A stretch of 14,687 bases of DNA from Clostridium sp. UBA5530 (GCA_002423705.1 DINW01000080.1:2538-17224), one strand, 5' to 3'. Counted from the stretch's first letter, positions 1 to 7,600 are shown. Translations and numbers: made by a program. The notes: generated from the letters alone by a model not told the origin.

Positions 1-1
1 T

Positions 2-838
2 TTCCCTATAGATATAGATGGGGAAGATTGTTCAGTGAATTTAAGCTATTTTAAGAATAAAACTCCTGAAATACCTATATATGATGAAAATATTATTGAA
101 AAACCAGAACTTAATAAAGCTTATCTTGGCAAAGACATAAGAGAGGCCTATTCGGATAAATTAAAAGTTATGGATAAAACTTATTCTATAGGGAAGATAG
201 TAGGAGTTAAATCAAAAGGTGATAAAATTGACACAGCCATAAACATATATACAAAAGATAAGGAGGATGTATATAAAGCCTTGTCTATAAAAGAACAGAG
301 ATTTTGTAGAATTAAATTGGGTATATATAATGAGAGCTATGATGAATATGAAAAAGATATAAATGAAATGTTAGGCAATTCAGCAACTAATGGAGATGAA
401 CTTGAACAAAGATTTCTAGTACATGAACTTAAGGACATAGATTTAGGAGTAGGAGAAATTAGGTATGGAATAGCATATGTTTCTTTGATAATCATAGGAA
501 TCACTACCATAATATCAATATCCTATTTTTGGATAAACAATCAATCAAAGGATATAGCAATAAAAAAGGCCTTTGGGGCAAAAAAGATACATTTGATTTT
601 AGATACTTACAAAGAACTAGTATCTATGTGTATCTTAAGTGGAATAATGGCATATATAATAAGTTATTTTATTAAAATAAGCACAATCAGCCTTACAAAA
701 GTTAGTATATCTGTAAACCTGAAGGAAATATCATACTTTTTCATATCTATGTTGTTTTTAAGCATTTTAACTGCGGTAATACCTATTTTAGGAACCTCAA
801 AGGTTCAAATAATAGAGGCGTTGAAGGAGAGGAGATAA
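2..838 (+). CDS. ABC transporter permease, FtsX/MacB type (5' truncated by window)
   Basis: The reading frame is open from position 2 with no start in good context, so the true start lies upstream; the GTG at 35 is internal. About 279 residues are visible. The first ~150 are a hydrophilic, charged extracytoplasmic domain of MacB-periplasmic-core style. A C-terminal FtsX domain follows, with three hydrophobic segments. The first of these runs into the cytoplasmic motif DIAIKKAFGAKK, the typical 'E/D-x-G-I-x-K-A-x-G-A' coupling region of FtsX-family permeases. The protein should sit in the cell membrane and work with the permease that starts 1 nt after its stop codon and with the ATPase beyond. 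Family knowledge suggests export or resistance to peptides or lipids, but the substrate cannot be read from the sequence. The family call is firm and the substrate unknown. Confidence 0.85.
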   Translation, partial: FPIDIDGEDCSVNLSYFKNKTPEIPIYDENIIEKPELNKAYLGKDIREAYSDKLKVMDKTYSIGKIVGVKSKGDKIDTAINIYTKDKEDVYKALSIKEQRFCRIKLGIYNESYDEYEKDINEMLGNSATNGDELEQRFLVHELKDIDLGVGEIRYGIAYVSLIIIGITTIISISYFWINNQSKDIAIKKAFGAKKIHLILDTYKELVSMCILSGIMAYIISYFIKISTISLTKVSISVNLKEISYFFISMLFLSILTAVIPILGTSKVQIIEALKERR

Positions 839-839
839 T

Positions 840-2003
840 ATGAATTGGATTAAAGATATAGGAAAAAATCTATATAAAAGAAAAATTATTTTTATATTAC
901 TGTTTATTACCATGACCATAAGCCTCTTCAATTGTTATTCCTCTATTGATGGATGGAAGACATATAAAGTTGCAGATAACTCATTAAATAATTTAAAAAA
1001 TCTACATGAGATCTATGTGGTAGACGCAGAATTTGCTGCAGATTTTTCCCCAGTAGGCAAAATAACCATTAATATTACAGACTATATTAAAGAAAAAACT
1101 AACTACAAAACCATAGCCTATGAAACCCTAAACATTATTGATAAGAGATTAGATGGCTTAGAAGGTAAAGAGTATATGGAACTATGTCCAGAAGTTATCG
1201 CAGCTAGCTATGATGTTCTTGATATTTTCAACTTCGACATAGATACAGGCAAGAAAGATTTTGATAAAGACAAAGTAGAGGCATGGGTAGGATATGATAT
1301 GAAGGATAGATACAAAATAGGAGATAAAATAACCGTTGCTGGATCTAAAACTACTCTTAGCAATGTGGAGATTGTAGGAGTTTTAAAAAGAAATCATGGT
1401 AAATTTCAGTATGGTGGCAATAGTTCCAATATTTTAGATAGGAGTATAGTTGTATTAGGTGCAAAGAACCTGCGGTGTCAAAGCTGTTTAATTGTTTCTA
1501 AGGATGGTTATAAAGACACAAGAAAAAACATAGTGAAAGCCTTTCCTCCTGGTCTTAAATTAAAGCTTACACCATGTGAATCAATGCTTACAAACATGGT
1601 TAACTACAACAAAGAAGAAGCAAAGAATCTGATGATAAACTGCTTAGGAATGTTCCTATTTTCTTTAGGCCTATTTATAGCCATGTTTGTGCTAATAGTA
1701 AATAAAAGTAAAAGATCTATAGGAATAAAGCTTTCTTGTGGGGGTAAAAGGATAGGTATATATGGAGAAATATTGGCACAAGTGTTAGTGGTCTATGGTG
1801 CATCAGTAATAGGGGCTCTTGGAAGTGTACTTTTTATTGCCCAAAAGTCACTACCATGGATATATATAAGAAAAACGGATTTAACCTTTGACTCTTTAGC
1901 TCAGATTATTATAATAGGACTAATTTTAATAATAATAGCATCAATACCTATATTTATAAAGGTGTTAAGATTAAAACCAAGTGACCTTATAAAAGATCAA
2001 TAG
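840..2003 (+). CDS. ABC transporter permease, FtsX/MacB type
   Basis: A 387-residue membrane protein with the four-helix MacB/LolC-like plan. One N-terminal helix (about residues 15-33) is followed by a large extracytoplasmic domain (about 34-260) and three C-terminal helices (roughly 265-288, 309-335 and 353-375). The loop after the second helix contains RSIGIKLSCGGKR, the FtsX coupling motif. The extracytoplasmic part has several cysteines, including a CQSC pair near residue 220, that could form disulfides outside the cell. The ATG at 840 starts one nucleotide after the upstream permease stop and has a GGAGAGGAG Shine-Dalgarno, so the genes are co-translated. Two different permeases with one ATPase suggest a heterodimeric permease, as in LolCE. 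Substrate unknown. Confidence 0.88.
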   Translation: MNWIKDIGKNLYKRKIIFILLFITMTISLFNCYSSIDGWKTYKVADNSLNNLKNLHEIYVVDAEFAADFSPVGKITINITDYIKEKTNYKTIAYETLNIIDKRLDGLEGKEYMELCPEVIAASYDVLDIFNFDIDTGKKDFDKDKVEAWVGYDMKDRYKIGDKITVAGSKTTLSNVEIVGVLKRNHGKFQYGGNSSNILDRSIVVLGAKNLRCQSCLIVSKDGYKDTRKNIVKAFPPGLKLKLTPCESMLTNMVNYNKEEAKNLMINCLGMFLFSLGLFIAMFVLIVNKSKRSIGIKLSCGGKRIGIYGEILAQVLVVYGASVIGALGSVLFIAQKSLPWIYIRKTDLTFDSLAQIIIIGLILIIIASIPIFIKVLRLKPSDLIKDQ

Positions 2004-2017
2004 ATGGGGGGATTTAT

Positions 2018-2707
2018 ATGATTTTAAAGTTAGAAAACATAAATAAGACTTATAAAGATGGAGAAGTTGCTATAGAAGCTTTAAAAAATGTAAACTTTCA
2101 AGTCAATGAAGGAGATATGATAAGTATAATGGGACCTTCAGGTTCTGGAAAATCTACTCTTTTAAATATAATAGGCTTGATGGATGTACAAACTTCAGGC
2201 AGCATTTATATAAAAAATCAGCTTATAGAGAAAAAATCTGTAGATAAGCTATCCACTATAAGAAACAAGACTTTATCATTTATATTTCAAGACTATAACC
2301 TTATTGAGGAATACAATGTCTATGAAAATGTGGAGATGCCTTTGAGATATAGAGGAGTTAGGCTTAGAGATAGAAAAGAGCCTGTGAAGCAGGCTTTGGC
2401 TAAAGTAAAGCTAGAGGACAAGATTAAATCTAAGGTTAATAAACTATCAGGGGGCCAAAGACAAAGGGTAGCTATAGCCAGAGCTCTTGTAGCTAATGGC
2501 GATATAATCCTAGCTGATGAACCAACGGGGGCTTTAGATCAAGGCACAGGAAAGGATATCATGGAAATACTAGTGAATCTTAATAAGGAAGGTAAAACCA
2601 TAATAATGGTAACCCATGATCCTAATATAGCCAGTCAATGCAAAAGACATTTTTCTATAGTGGACGGCGTATTAAAGGAAGAGAGTTTAGTTAACTTAAG
2701 TTCTTAA
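2018..2707 (+). CDS. ABC transporter ATP-binding protein, MacB/LolD type
   Basis: A 229-residue nucleotide-binding subunit of the MacB/LolD class with every catalytic motif intact. Walker A is GPSGSGKST (39-47), the Q-loop glutamine is Q91, and the signature is LSGGQ (143-147). Walker B with its catalytic glutamate is IILADE (163-168), the D-loop follows at GALD (171-174), and the switch histidine is H200. The length is normal for a stand-alone LolD-type subunit. The ATG at 2018 lies 14 nt after the permease stop and is preceded by a G-rich Shine-Dalgarno. It should power the two upstream permeases. A rho-independent terminator follows directly, so this is the last gene of the operon. Confidence 0.93.
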   Translation: MILKLENINKTYKDGEVAIEALKNVNFQVNEGDMISIMGPSGSGKSTLLNIIGLMDVQTSGSIYIKNQLIEKKSVDKLSTIRNKTLSFIFQDYNLIEEYNVYENVEMPLRYRGVRLRDRKEPVKQALAKVKLEDKIKSKVNKLSGGQRQRVAIARALVANGDIILADEPTGALDQGTGKDIMEILVNLNKEGKTIIMVTHDPNIASQCKRHFSIVDGVLKEESLVNLSS

Positions 2708-2719
2708 GAATAGGTTAGG

Positions 2720-2749
2720 AGGCTTTAGCAATAAGGCCTTTTTTCTTTT
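2720..2749 (+). terminator. Rho-independent terminator of the ABC operon
   Basis: A 7-bp stem, AGGCTTT (2720-2726) with AAGGCCT (2733-2739) including one G-U pair, closes a 6-nt loop and is followed by a T-rich run. It starts 13 nt after the ATPase stop and ends the ABC transcript. The remaining stretch to radA holds only the radA promoter. Confidence 0.8.
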
Positions 2750-2907
2750 GCTCTATACTATTTGCTGATTTAGGAAATGGAATGTAATAGTGGATACATA
2801 GCAAATCAGTACCTAGAAGCTATACTCACAGCAGTTCACAAGATTTTAAATATAATATGTAATTATAATATACATATGGTCAATAATAAAGATATCAAGG
2901 AATTACA

Positions 2908-2937
2908 TTGATTATATCATATTAGAAAATGTATAAT
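2908..2937 (+). promoter_or_regulatory. Sigma-A-like promoter of radA
   Basis: TTGATT (2908-2913), an 18-nt spacer and a perfect TATAAT (2932-2937). The start of transcription would be near 2944, giving a leader of about 30 nt before the radA GTG. It lies between the terminator of the preceding operon and radA, where a promoter is expected. It is called by eye in AT-rich DNA. Confidence 0.6.
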
Positions 2938-2974
2938 ATTCTTATTGATATGAAGATTTTTAGGAGTTGATGTT

Positions 2975-4375
2975 GTGGCTAAGTCAAAGGTAGTATATAT
3001 ATGTCAGCAATGTGGATATGAATCCTTAAAGTGGATGGGAAAATGTCCTGATTGTAATAATTGGAATAGTTTTGAAGAAGTTCTTGTAGATCCTAAGAAA
3101 AGTACCTCTAAGAAAAGTGCAGTTACTACCCAAAGAAAGCCTATAAAGAAATTATCAGAAGTTACTTCAAGCAATAGTGATAGGATTGTAACTGATATAA
3201 GCGAGTTTAATAGAGTCATGGGTGGGGGCATAGTAAAAGACTCCATAACTATCATCACAGCGAAACCTGGAGCAGGAAAGTCTACTTTATTACTTCAAGT
3301 AGCAGATGATGTTTCTTCCAAAGGACACAAAGTAATATATGCATCTGGGGAGGAGAGTGATAGCCAAATCAAAAACAGGGCAGATAGGATTTTAAATAAA
3401 ATTAATGACAACATTTGGATAGTTTCAGATACAAGCTTAAACAATGTAATAGCCTCTATAGATGAAGTTAATCCAGATTTAATAATTGTAGATAGCATAC
3501 AAACTTTTACCCTAGAGGAGTACTTACCTTCAAGAGCTGGATCACCAACACAAACCATGGAGTGTGCTAATGAACTGTTAAAGATAGCTAAAAACAGTGA
3601 AAGACCAAGGGCAGTGATTTTAGTAGGACAGATGAATAAAAATGAAGAGATTGCAGGGTTACGTTCTCTAGAGCATCTTGTGGATACGGTTTTAATTATA
3701 GATGGTGAAAATGAGGAGGAACTAAGGGCATTACAAAGCTCTAAAAATAGATTTGGCGGAACTGGAGAAATAGGATTTTTTGGCATGACTGAAAATGGAA
3801 TGGAATCCATAGATAATCCATCTGAGTTTTTTATGACAAAAAGAGAAGAAGGAGAAACTGTTTCTGGTAACGCATTAACTGTTGTAAGAGAGGGATCTAG
3901 ACCAATAATTCTTGAAGTGGAAAGTTTGGTTTCCAACTCCTTTACTCCATTTCCATCAAGGATTGGTGAAAATTTAGGGAAGGATCAATTAAATACATTA
4001 GTTTCTATTCTTGAGCAAAGAGGTGGAATTAATTTATTTAATAAAAACGTTGTTATAAAAATTACTGGAGGCTTAAGACTTAGGGAACAGGCTATAAATC
4101 TAGCAGTTATAATGAGTATTGTATCTTCCGTTTACAATAAAGGCATTCCCAATGACGTTGTCTTTATTGCGGATGTGGGACTTACAGGGGAACTTAAAAG
4201 GGTGCCTTCTCTTGAAGCCAGGATAAGAGAGCTTGATAGAATGGGATTTAAAAAGGTATATGTAGCAAAAAATGCCTTTAGCAGACCTGTAAAGTTTAAC
4301 AACATCAAGGTTATAGATTTTAAAACTTTAAGTCAGGTAATAGGTCATGTTTTTGGAAATATGAATATAAGATGA
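2975..4375 (+). CDS. radA: DNA repair protein RadA (Sms), divergent
   Basis: A 466-residue RadA/Sms with the full family plan. A four-cysteine zinc finger (C10, C13, C24, C27) comes first, then a RecA-like ATPase with P-loop AKPGAGKST (96-104) and Walker B LIIVDS (169-174). The RadA-specific KNRFG motif is at 257-261 and a Lon-protease-like C-terminal domain runs from about 335. RadA is a hexameric helicase that promotes branch migration at recombination intermediates. Several usually invariant stretches differ: the P-loop is normally GGDPGIGKST, and the GHVTK box reads GQMNK (218-222). The segment PGSVSQVRE is AGSPTQTME. ATP binding still looks possible. Start is GTG at 2975, 8 nt after an AGGAG site. 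disA follows, the usual clostridial pairing. Identity is firm; full canonical activity is less certain. Confidence 0.9.
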   Translation: MAKSKVVYICQQCGYESLKWMGKCPDCNNWNSFEEVLVDPKKSTSKKSAVTTQRKPIKKLSEVTSSNSDRIVTDISEFNRVMGGGIVKDSITIITAKPGAGKSTLLLQVADDVSSKGHKVIYASGEESDSQIKNRADRILNKINDNIWIVSDTSLNNVIASIDEVNPDLIIVDSIQTFTLEEYLPSRAGSPTQTMECANELLKIAKNSERPRAVILVGQMNKNEEIAGLRSLEHLVDTVLIIDGENEEELRALQSSKNRFGGTGEIGFFGMTENGMESIDNPSEFFMTKREEGETVSGNALTVVREGSRPIILEVESLVSNSFTPFPSRIGENLGKDQLNTLVSILEQRGGINLFNKNVVIKITGGLRLREQAINLAVIMSIVSSVYNKGIPNDVVFIADVGLTGELKRVPSLEARIRELDRMGFKKVYVAKNAFSRPVKFNNIKVIDFKTLSQVIGHVFGNMNIR

Positions 4376-4381
4376 TATAAT
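4353..4381 (+). promoter_or_regulatory. Candidate promoter for disA overlapping the end of radA
   Basis: TTGGAA (4353-4358), a 17-nt spacer and a perfect TATAAT (4376-4381), spanning the radA stop codon. If used, it gives disA a leader of about 195 nt. That leader contains an 8-bp stem (TACAAATA 4406-4413 with TATTTGTA 4430-4437), but I recognise no riboswitch. Chance matches are common in AT-rich DNA, and disA may simply be read through from radA. Confidence 0.35.
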
Positions 4382-4583
4382 GATTATTATGATATTTATA
4401 AATGATACAAATATAAGTATAGTAAGTGGTATTTGTAAAAAAAGCTAAAGATTCCATTTTATAATTGCGATGTTTATAGTAATATAAGAGCCAATTAGGA
4501 GTTAACATAAAGTAATATATTTGGAAAGTATGGTTCTAAGAAATGTGATAAATGTAGTATTTTAGCGAGGAGAGTAGAAGGCT

Positions 4584-5648
4584 GTGAGAATAGAAAAGGA
4601 TAAGGAGTTAAAAAACATATTAAAAATAATGGGACCCGGAACTCAACTTAGGGAAGGTTTGGAAAATATATTAAGGGCTAAAACTGGAGGACTTTTAATA
4701 CTAGGAGATAATAGGGAAATTCTAGACATAGTAGATGGAGGCTTTAATATAAATTCAGAATATAGCCCATCCTACGTATATGAATTAGCCAAGATGGATG
4801 GAGCTATAGTTATAAGCTCTGATTTAAAAAAGATAATAACAGCTAATGCCCAGCTTATACCCGATTCTTCCATACCAACTTATGAAACTGGTACAAGACA
4901 TAGAACTGCCCATAGAGTAGCTAGACAAACTGGAGTTATAGTGGTAGCCATATCTCAAAGAAGAAATATGATTACTGTATATAAAGGTGATATAAAGTAT
5001 GTCTTAAGAGATAGCAGTGTTATAATTAATAAGGCAAATCAAGCCATACAAACTTTGGAGAAATATGTAGCAGTGTTGGAACGAGTTATAGGAAACTTAA
5101 ACTTATTAGAATTTCAGGATTTAGCAACTTTGTTTGACGTGGTTACAGCTATTCAAAGAACTGAGATGGTTATGAGGATAGTTTCAGAAATAGAAACCTA
5201 TATATGGGAGCTTGGCAATGAGGGTAGACTTATATATATGCAGCTAAATGAACTGGTAAAATCTATAGAACAAGATGGCATACTTTTAATAAGAGATTAT
5301 TGTAGAAGCAATATGGATCATAATGAAATATATATAAATTTGCAAAATATGAGTCAAGAAGAACTTTTGGATTTGGAACAAATATCAAAGTGCCTAGGCT
5401 ATGGAGGAGTTCCTCTTGTAGATACCTTAATATCCCCTAGAGGATATAGGATACTTAGCAAGGTTCCTAGAATACCAGGGGCAGTAATAGAAAATTTAGT
5501 AAAGCACTTTAGTGAGTTTAGAGCAGTAATAGAAGCAGATTATGATGAGTTAGATAAGGTTGAGGGAATAGGAGAAGCTAGAGCTAAAGCCATAAGAAAT
5601 GGTCTTAGACGAATAAAGGAGCAGGTTGCATTAGATAAACAAATATAA
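4584..5648 (+). CDS. disA: DNA integrity scanning diadenylate cyclase DisA
   Basis: A 354-residue protein of the usual DisA length. It makes cyclic di-AMP from two ATP and scans DNA for branched structures, stopping synthesis when it meets them. The N-terminal DAC domain carries both active-site motifs: DGA (72-74) and the RHRTA box (105-109, within GTRHRTAHR). A helical linker follows. The C-terminal helix-hairpin-helix module for DNA binding is at about 323-341 (LDKVEGIGEARAKAIRNGL). The start is GTG at 4584, with GAGGAGAG about 10 nt upstream. RadA, immediately upstream, is known in Bacillus to interact with DisA and lower its cyclase activity, so the gene pair is functionally coherent. 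A strong terminator follows. No residues needed for catalysis appear to be missing. Confidence 0.96.
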   Translation: MRIEKDKELKNILKIMGPGTQLREGLENILRAKTGGLLILGDNREILDIVDGGFNINSEYSPSYVYELAKMDGAIVISSDLKKIITANAQLIPDSSIPTYETGTRHRTAHRVARQTGVIVVAISQRRNMITVYKGDIKYVLRDSSVIINKANQAIQTLEKYVAVLERVIGNLNLLEFQDLATLFDVVTAIQRTEMVMRIVSEIETYIWELGNEGRLIYMQLNELVKSIEQDGILLIRDYCRSNMDHNEIYINLQNMSQEELLDLEQISKCLGYGGVPLVDTLISPRGYRILSKVPRIPGAVIENLVKHFSEFRAVIEADYDELDKVEGIGEARAKAIRNGLRRIKEQVALDKQI

Positions 5649-5652
5649 GAAA

Positions 5653-5690
5653 AGGGCTATTTTGTATCACCATAAAATAGCCTTCTTCTT
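5653..5690. terminator. Bidirectional terminator between disA and the convergent gene
   Basis: A perfect 9-bp stem, GGCTATTTT (5655-5663) with AAAATAGCC (5674-5682), around a 10-nt loop. It is followed on the plus strand by TTCTTCTT and, read from the minus strand, by a CTTTTCTT run. It can therefore end disA transcripts and also those of the minus-strand gene that stops at 5755. Confidence 0.78.
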
Positions 5691-5754
5691 CATTAAATAA
5701 AAACATATGTATAATTTTTAATAACTTTGCACATAAAATTAGTAAGGTATAATG

Positions 5755-6153
5755 CTATCTAAAATTGTACTTACCTAAGGTCTCAAGCTTATTGTACTCT
5801 TTAAGCATTACATCATATAAATTTATATCTAAAGCATTACAAAGAGAAGTAAGATAGAATAGATGATTGCCAATTTCATCCTCTATTACATCTTTACAAT
5901 TGTGGCACAATTCTCCAGATAAATGAGATTTTAGACATTGGGTTAATTTCTCAATATCATCAGAATCTTCTGGAAGACATTGTTTTTTACCGTTAATCTC
6001 TATACAACCACAGTTTGTAACAGACTTCACTAGGGCTCTATTTACTCTTCCTTGAGACTCTTCTAATTTTGTGATTATGTCCAATATGCTTTTGTGTCTT
6101 AATAGAGATTCATTCACACAGTTTTGAAAATCATCAAAAATTAAGTCTTTCAT
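5755..6153 (-). CDS. Cys-rich MazG-like hypothetical protein
   Basis: A 132-residue protein that I recognise only as a clostridial conserved hypothetical. It is predicted all-helical apart from a short middle section and is cytoplasmic, with no signal peptide or membrane helix. Eight cysteines are present, including CGC (48-50), C59, C73 and CHNC (83-86), a set that could bind a metal. The helices at about 22-45 (KLEESQGRVNRAL) and 87-125 (DVIEDEIGNHLFYLTSLCNALDINL) resemble the two core halves of MazG-type NTP pyrophosphatases. However, the EExxE motif is broken (EESQG) and the ExxD aspartate is an asparagine (E93, N96), so catalysis is doubtful. The TNCGC stretch resembles the conserved end of DUF1573 domains and may draw that label, but the protein is too short for that Ig-like fold. 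An AAGGAG site lies 10 nt before the ATG, and the gene has its own promoter. Confidence 0.75.
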   Translation of the reverse strand: MKDLIFDDFQNCVNESLLRHKSILDIITKLEESQGRVNRALVKSVTNCGCIEINGKKQCLPEDSDDIEKLTQCLKSHLSGELCHNCKDVIEDEIGNHLFYLTSLCNALDINLYDVMLKEYNKLETLGKYNFR

Positions 6154-6199
6154 CTAGTCTCAACTCCTTAAAGAATTTTTCATATTGGTTGATAATTTA

Positions 6200-6229
6200 A
6201 TTATAGGTTTTTTAAGGTATTTTTGTCAA
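6200..6229 (-). promoter_or_regulatory. Consensus sigma-A promoter of the minus-strand gene
   Basis: Read on the minus strand: TTGACA (6229-6224), an 18-nt spacer and TATAAT (6205-6200), both hexamers perfect. Transcription would start near 6193, about 40 nt before the ATG at 6153. It is among the strongest promoters in the window, so the small gene is probably well expressed and independent of its neighbours. Confidence 0.75.
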
Positions 6230-6344
6230 TAAAGCTTAAGCAAGTACTGAAGATGTATATATATTAAAATATAATGAAGTTTTTGTATAGGGGGTGAATA
6301 AACCTAAAGGGAAGTAAAAAAATTATTAAAGTATAAAACTAATG

Positions 6345-6373
6345 TTGAAAAGGCTTTTCTATTAATATATATT
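6345..6373 (+). promoter_or_regulatory. Candidate promoter of the PIN/TRAM gene
   Basis: TTGAAA (6345-6350), a 17-nt spacer and TATATT (6368-6373), with start expected near 6380. The flanking 6154-6430 gap otherwise holds the divergent promoter and no coding sequence I can support. Confidence 0.45.
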
Positions 6374-6430
6374 TATAATAGGATTTAAAATAGAAATTTA
6401 AGTCAATAATTAGGATAGGAGGTGAAGTTT

Positions 6431-7507
6431 TTGCTTAGAAAAATATTAAGAATCTTATTCAGTATCATAGGTATGTCTATAGGTTTTTATCTTGGCACTA
6501 TTGCTTTAACCACTACGTTGTTAAGTGGATTTAAAGAAAGTACCATTAAGTATATTGGTGTTTTGATAATTTCATCCTTAATATTTGGACTCATACTATA
6601 TGGATTATTCCCTTGGATTTATAAGCTTTTAAGAAAAGCAATGGACTATATAGAGAAAAGTATGCAAAAGCTAAGTGCTATTGAAATCATCTTTGGAGCT
6701 GGAGGCGCTATACTTGCCCTTGTAATATTCTCATTGCTATTTAGTATAATAACTAGCATACCTAAGGTAGGAAAACTTATATATGCTGTAGGCAATGTTA
6801 TAATGGCATTTTTAGGAGCAGATGTGGCCATAAAGAAAAAAGACGAGATACTAAATGCATTTAGTAATTTAAAAAAGGTAGGGTCAACTAAAGATAAGAA
6901 AGGAAAGCATTTAAAAGGATCCCCTAAGGTTTTAGATACTTCTGTTATAATTGATGGAAGAATAGCAGATTTATGTCAGACTGGATTTATAGAAGGAACT
7001 CTTATAATCCCTAACTTTGTTCTAGAGGAATTAAGACATATAGCTGACTCCTCTGATGGCTTAAAAAGAAATAGAGGAAGAAGAGGACTAGACATATTAA
7101 ATAAAATCCAAAAGGAATTAGATATAGATGTAGAGATCTGCGAAAAGGATTTTCCAGATATAGCAGAGGTGGATAGTAAATTATTGAAGCTAGCTCAAGT
7201 TTTAAATGGTAAAGTAATAACCAATGATTATAACTTAAACAAGGTTGCTGAGTTTCAAGGGGTACCTGTGTTAAATATCAATGAACTTGCTAATGCTATA
7301 AAACCTGTAGTACTGCCAGGAGAAGAGATGACAATTCAAATAATAAAAGATGGTAAGGAATCAGGCCAAGGAATAGCATATTTAGATGATGGAACTATGA
7401 TTGTAGTTGAAGGAGGAAGAAAGTATATTGGAGAGGTTGTAGATGTTATTGTGACCTCTGTGCTTCAGACTCCAGCAGGAAGAATGATATTTGCAAAACA
7501 AAAGTAA
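6431..7507 (+). CDS. PIN/TRAM domain membrane protein (YacL-like)
   Basis: Four N-terminal membrane helices (about residues 6-28, 38-60, 83-108 and 112-133) anchor a cytoplasmic PIN nuclease-fold domain (about 165-290) and a C-terminal TRAM domain (about 294-350). The acidic PIN residues are present: D169 and D175 in LDTSVIIDGR, E199/E200 in LEELR, D248 in VDSKLL and D266 in TNDYN. A metal-dependent RNase activity is therefore possible, with the TRAM domain binding RNA. The target is unknown. The best start is TTG at 6431, 8 nt after AGGAGG (6417-6422), giving 358 residues beginning MLRKILR. The GTG at 6422 overlaps that Shine-Dalgarno and is unlikely. Its position before ispD matches clostridial and Bacillus (yacL-ispD) order. 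Confidence 0.9.
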   Translation: MLRKILRILFSIIGMSIGFYLGTIALTTTLLSGFKESTIKYIGVLIISSLIFGLILYGLFPWIYKLLRKAMDYIEKSMQKLSAIEIIFGAGGAILALVIFSLLFSIITSIPKVGKLIYAVGNVIMAFLGADVAIKKKDEILNAFSNLKKVGSTKDKKGKHLKGSPKVLDTSVIIDGRIADLCQTGFIEGTLIIPNFVLEELRHIADSSDGLKRNRGRRGLDILNKIQKELDIDVEICEKDFPDIAEVDSKLLKLAQVLNGKVITNDYNLNKVAEFQGVPVLNINELANAIKPVVLPGEEMTIQIIKDGKESGQGIAYLDDGTMIVVEGGRKYIGEVVDVIVTSVLQTPAGRMIFAKQK

Positions 7508-7544
7508 AAAAGTTAAGGCCTTTAAATTAATATTATGATTAATG

Positions 7545-7600
7545 GGTGAAACTAATCTTCAGTTTTCTGAAGGAGAGTTTCACTTTATCATAAGGTGAAA
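7545..7600 (+). repeat. Structured repeat, copy 1, in the ispD leader
   Basis: A two-tier perfect hairpin: outer stem GTGAAACT (7546-7553) with AGTTTCAC (7576-7583), a symmetric 3x3 internal loop, inner stem CTTCAG (7557-7562) with CTGAAG (7567-7572) and a TTTT loop, then a tail containing ATAAGGTGAAA. The same pattern, including ACTAA-y-CTTCAG and AGTTTCACTT followed by ATAAGGT, recurs at 12850-12916 before rlmB. It sits just upstream of the ispD Shine-Dalgarno (7611-7616). Confidence 0.65.

Noticed and set aside
3295..3936. A 213-codon open frame on the minus strand inside radA
   Set aside because: It lies fully antisense to a clear RadA domain, has no ribosome-binding site, and its low-complexity S/L-rich translation is typical of a shadow frame. 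The other minus-strand frames inside radA, proS-like, cysS, thyX and the NYN gene are dismissed for the same reasons.
4320..4508. Minus-strand frame of 62 codons in the radA-disA gap
   Set aside because: It overlaps the end of radA, is rich in Tyr/Asn/Ile codons from AT-rich DNA, and has no Shine-Dalgarno or recognisable motif.
5755..6153. Assignment of the minus-strand gene to DUF1573 proper
   Set aside because: Only the short NCGC stretch resembles that family. The rest is helical and too short for its Ig-like fold.
6293..6317. Tiny frame GTG AAT AAA CCT AAA GGG AAG TAA after a G-rich stretch upstream of the PIN/TRAM gene
   Set aside because: It encodes only seven residues, and the G-run sits directly against the GTG instead of at ribosome-binding distance. 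I cannot support it as a leader peptide.
7512..7530. Palindrome around AAGGCCTT after the PIN/TRAM gene as a terminator
   Set aside because: The inverted repeat has no loop and no following T run, so it cannot form a standard terminator hairpin.
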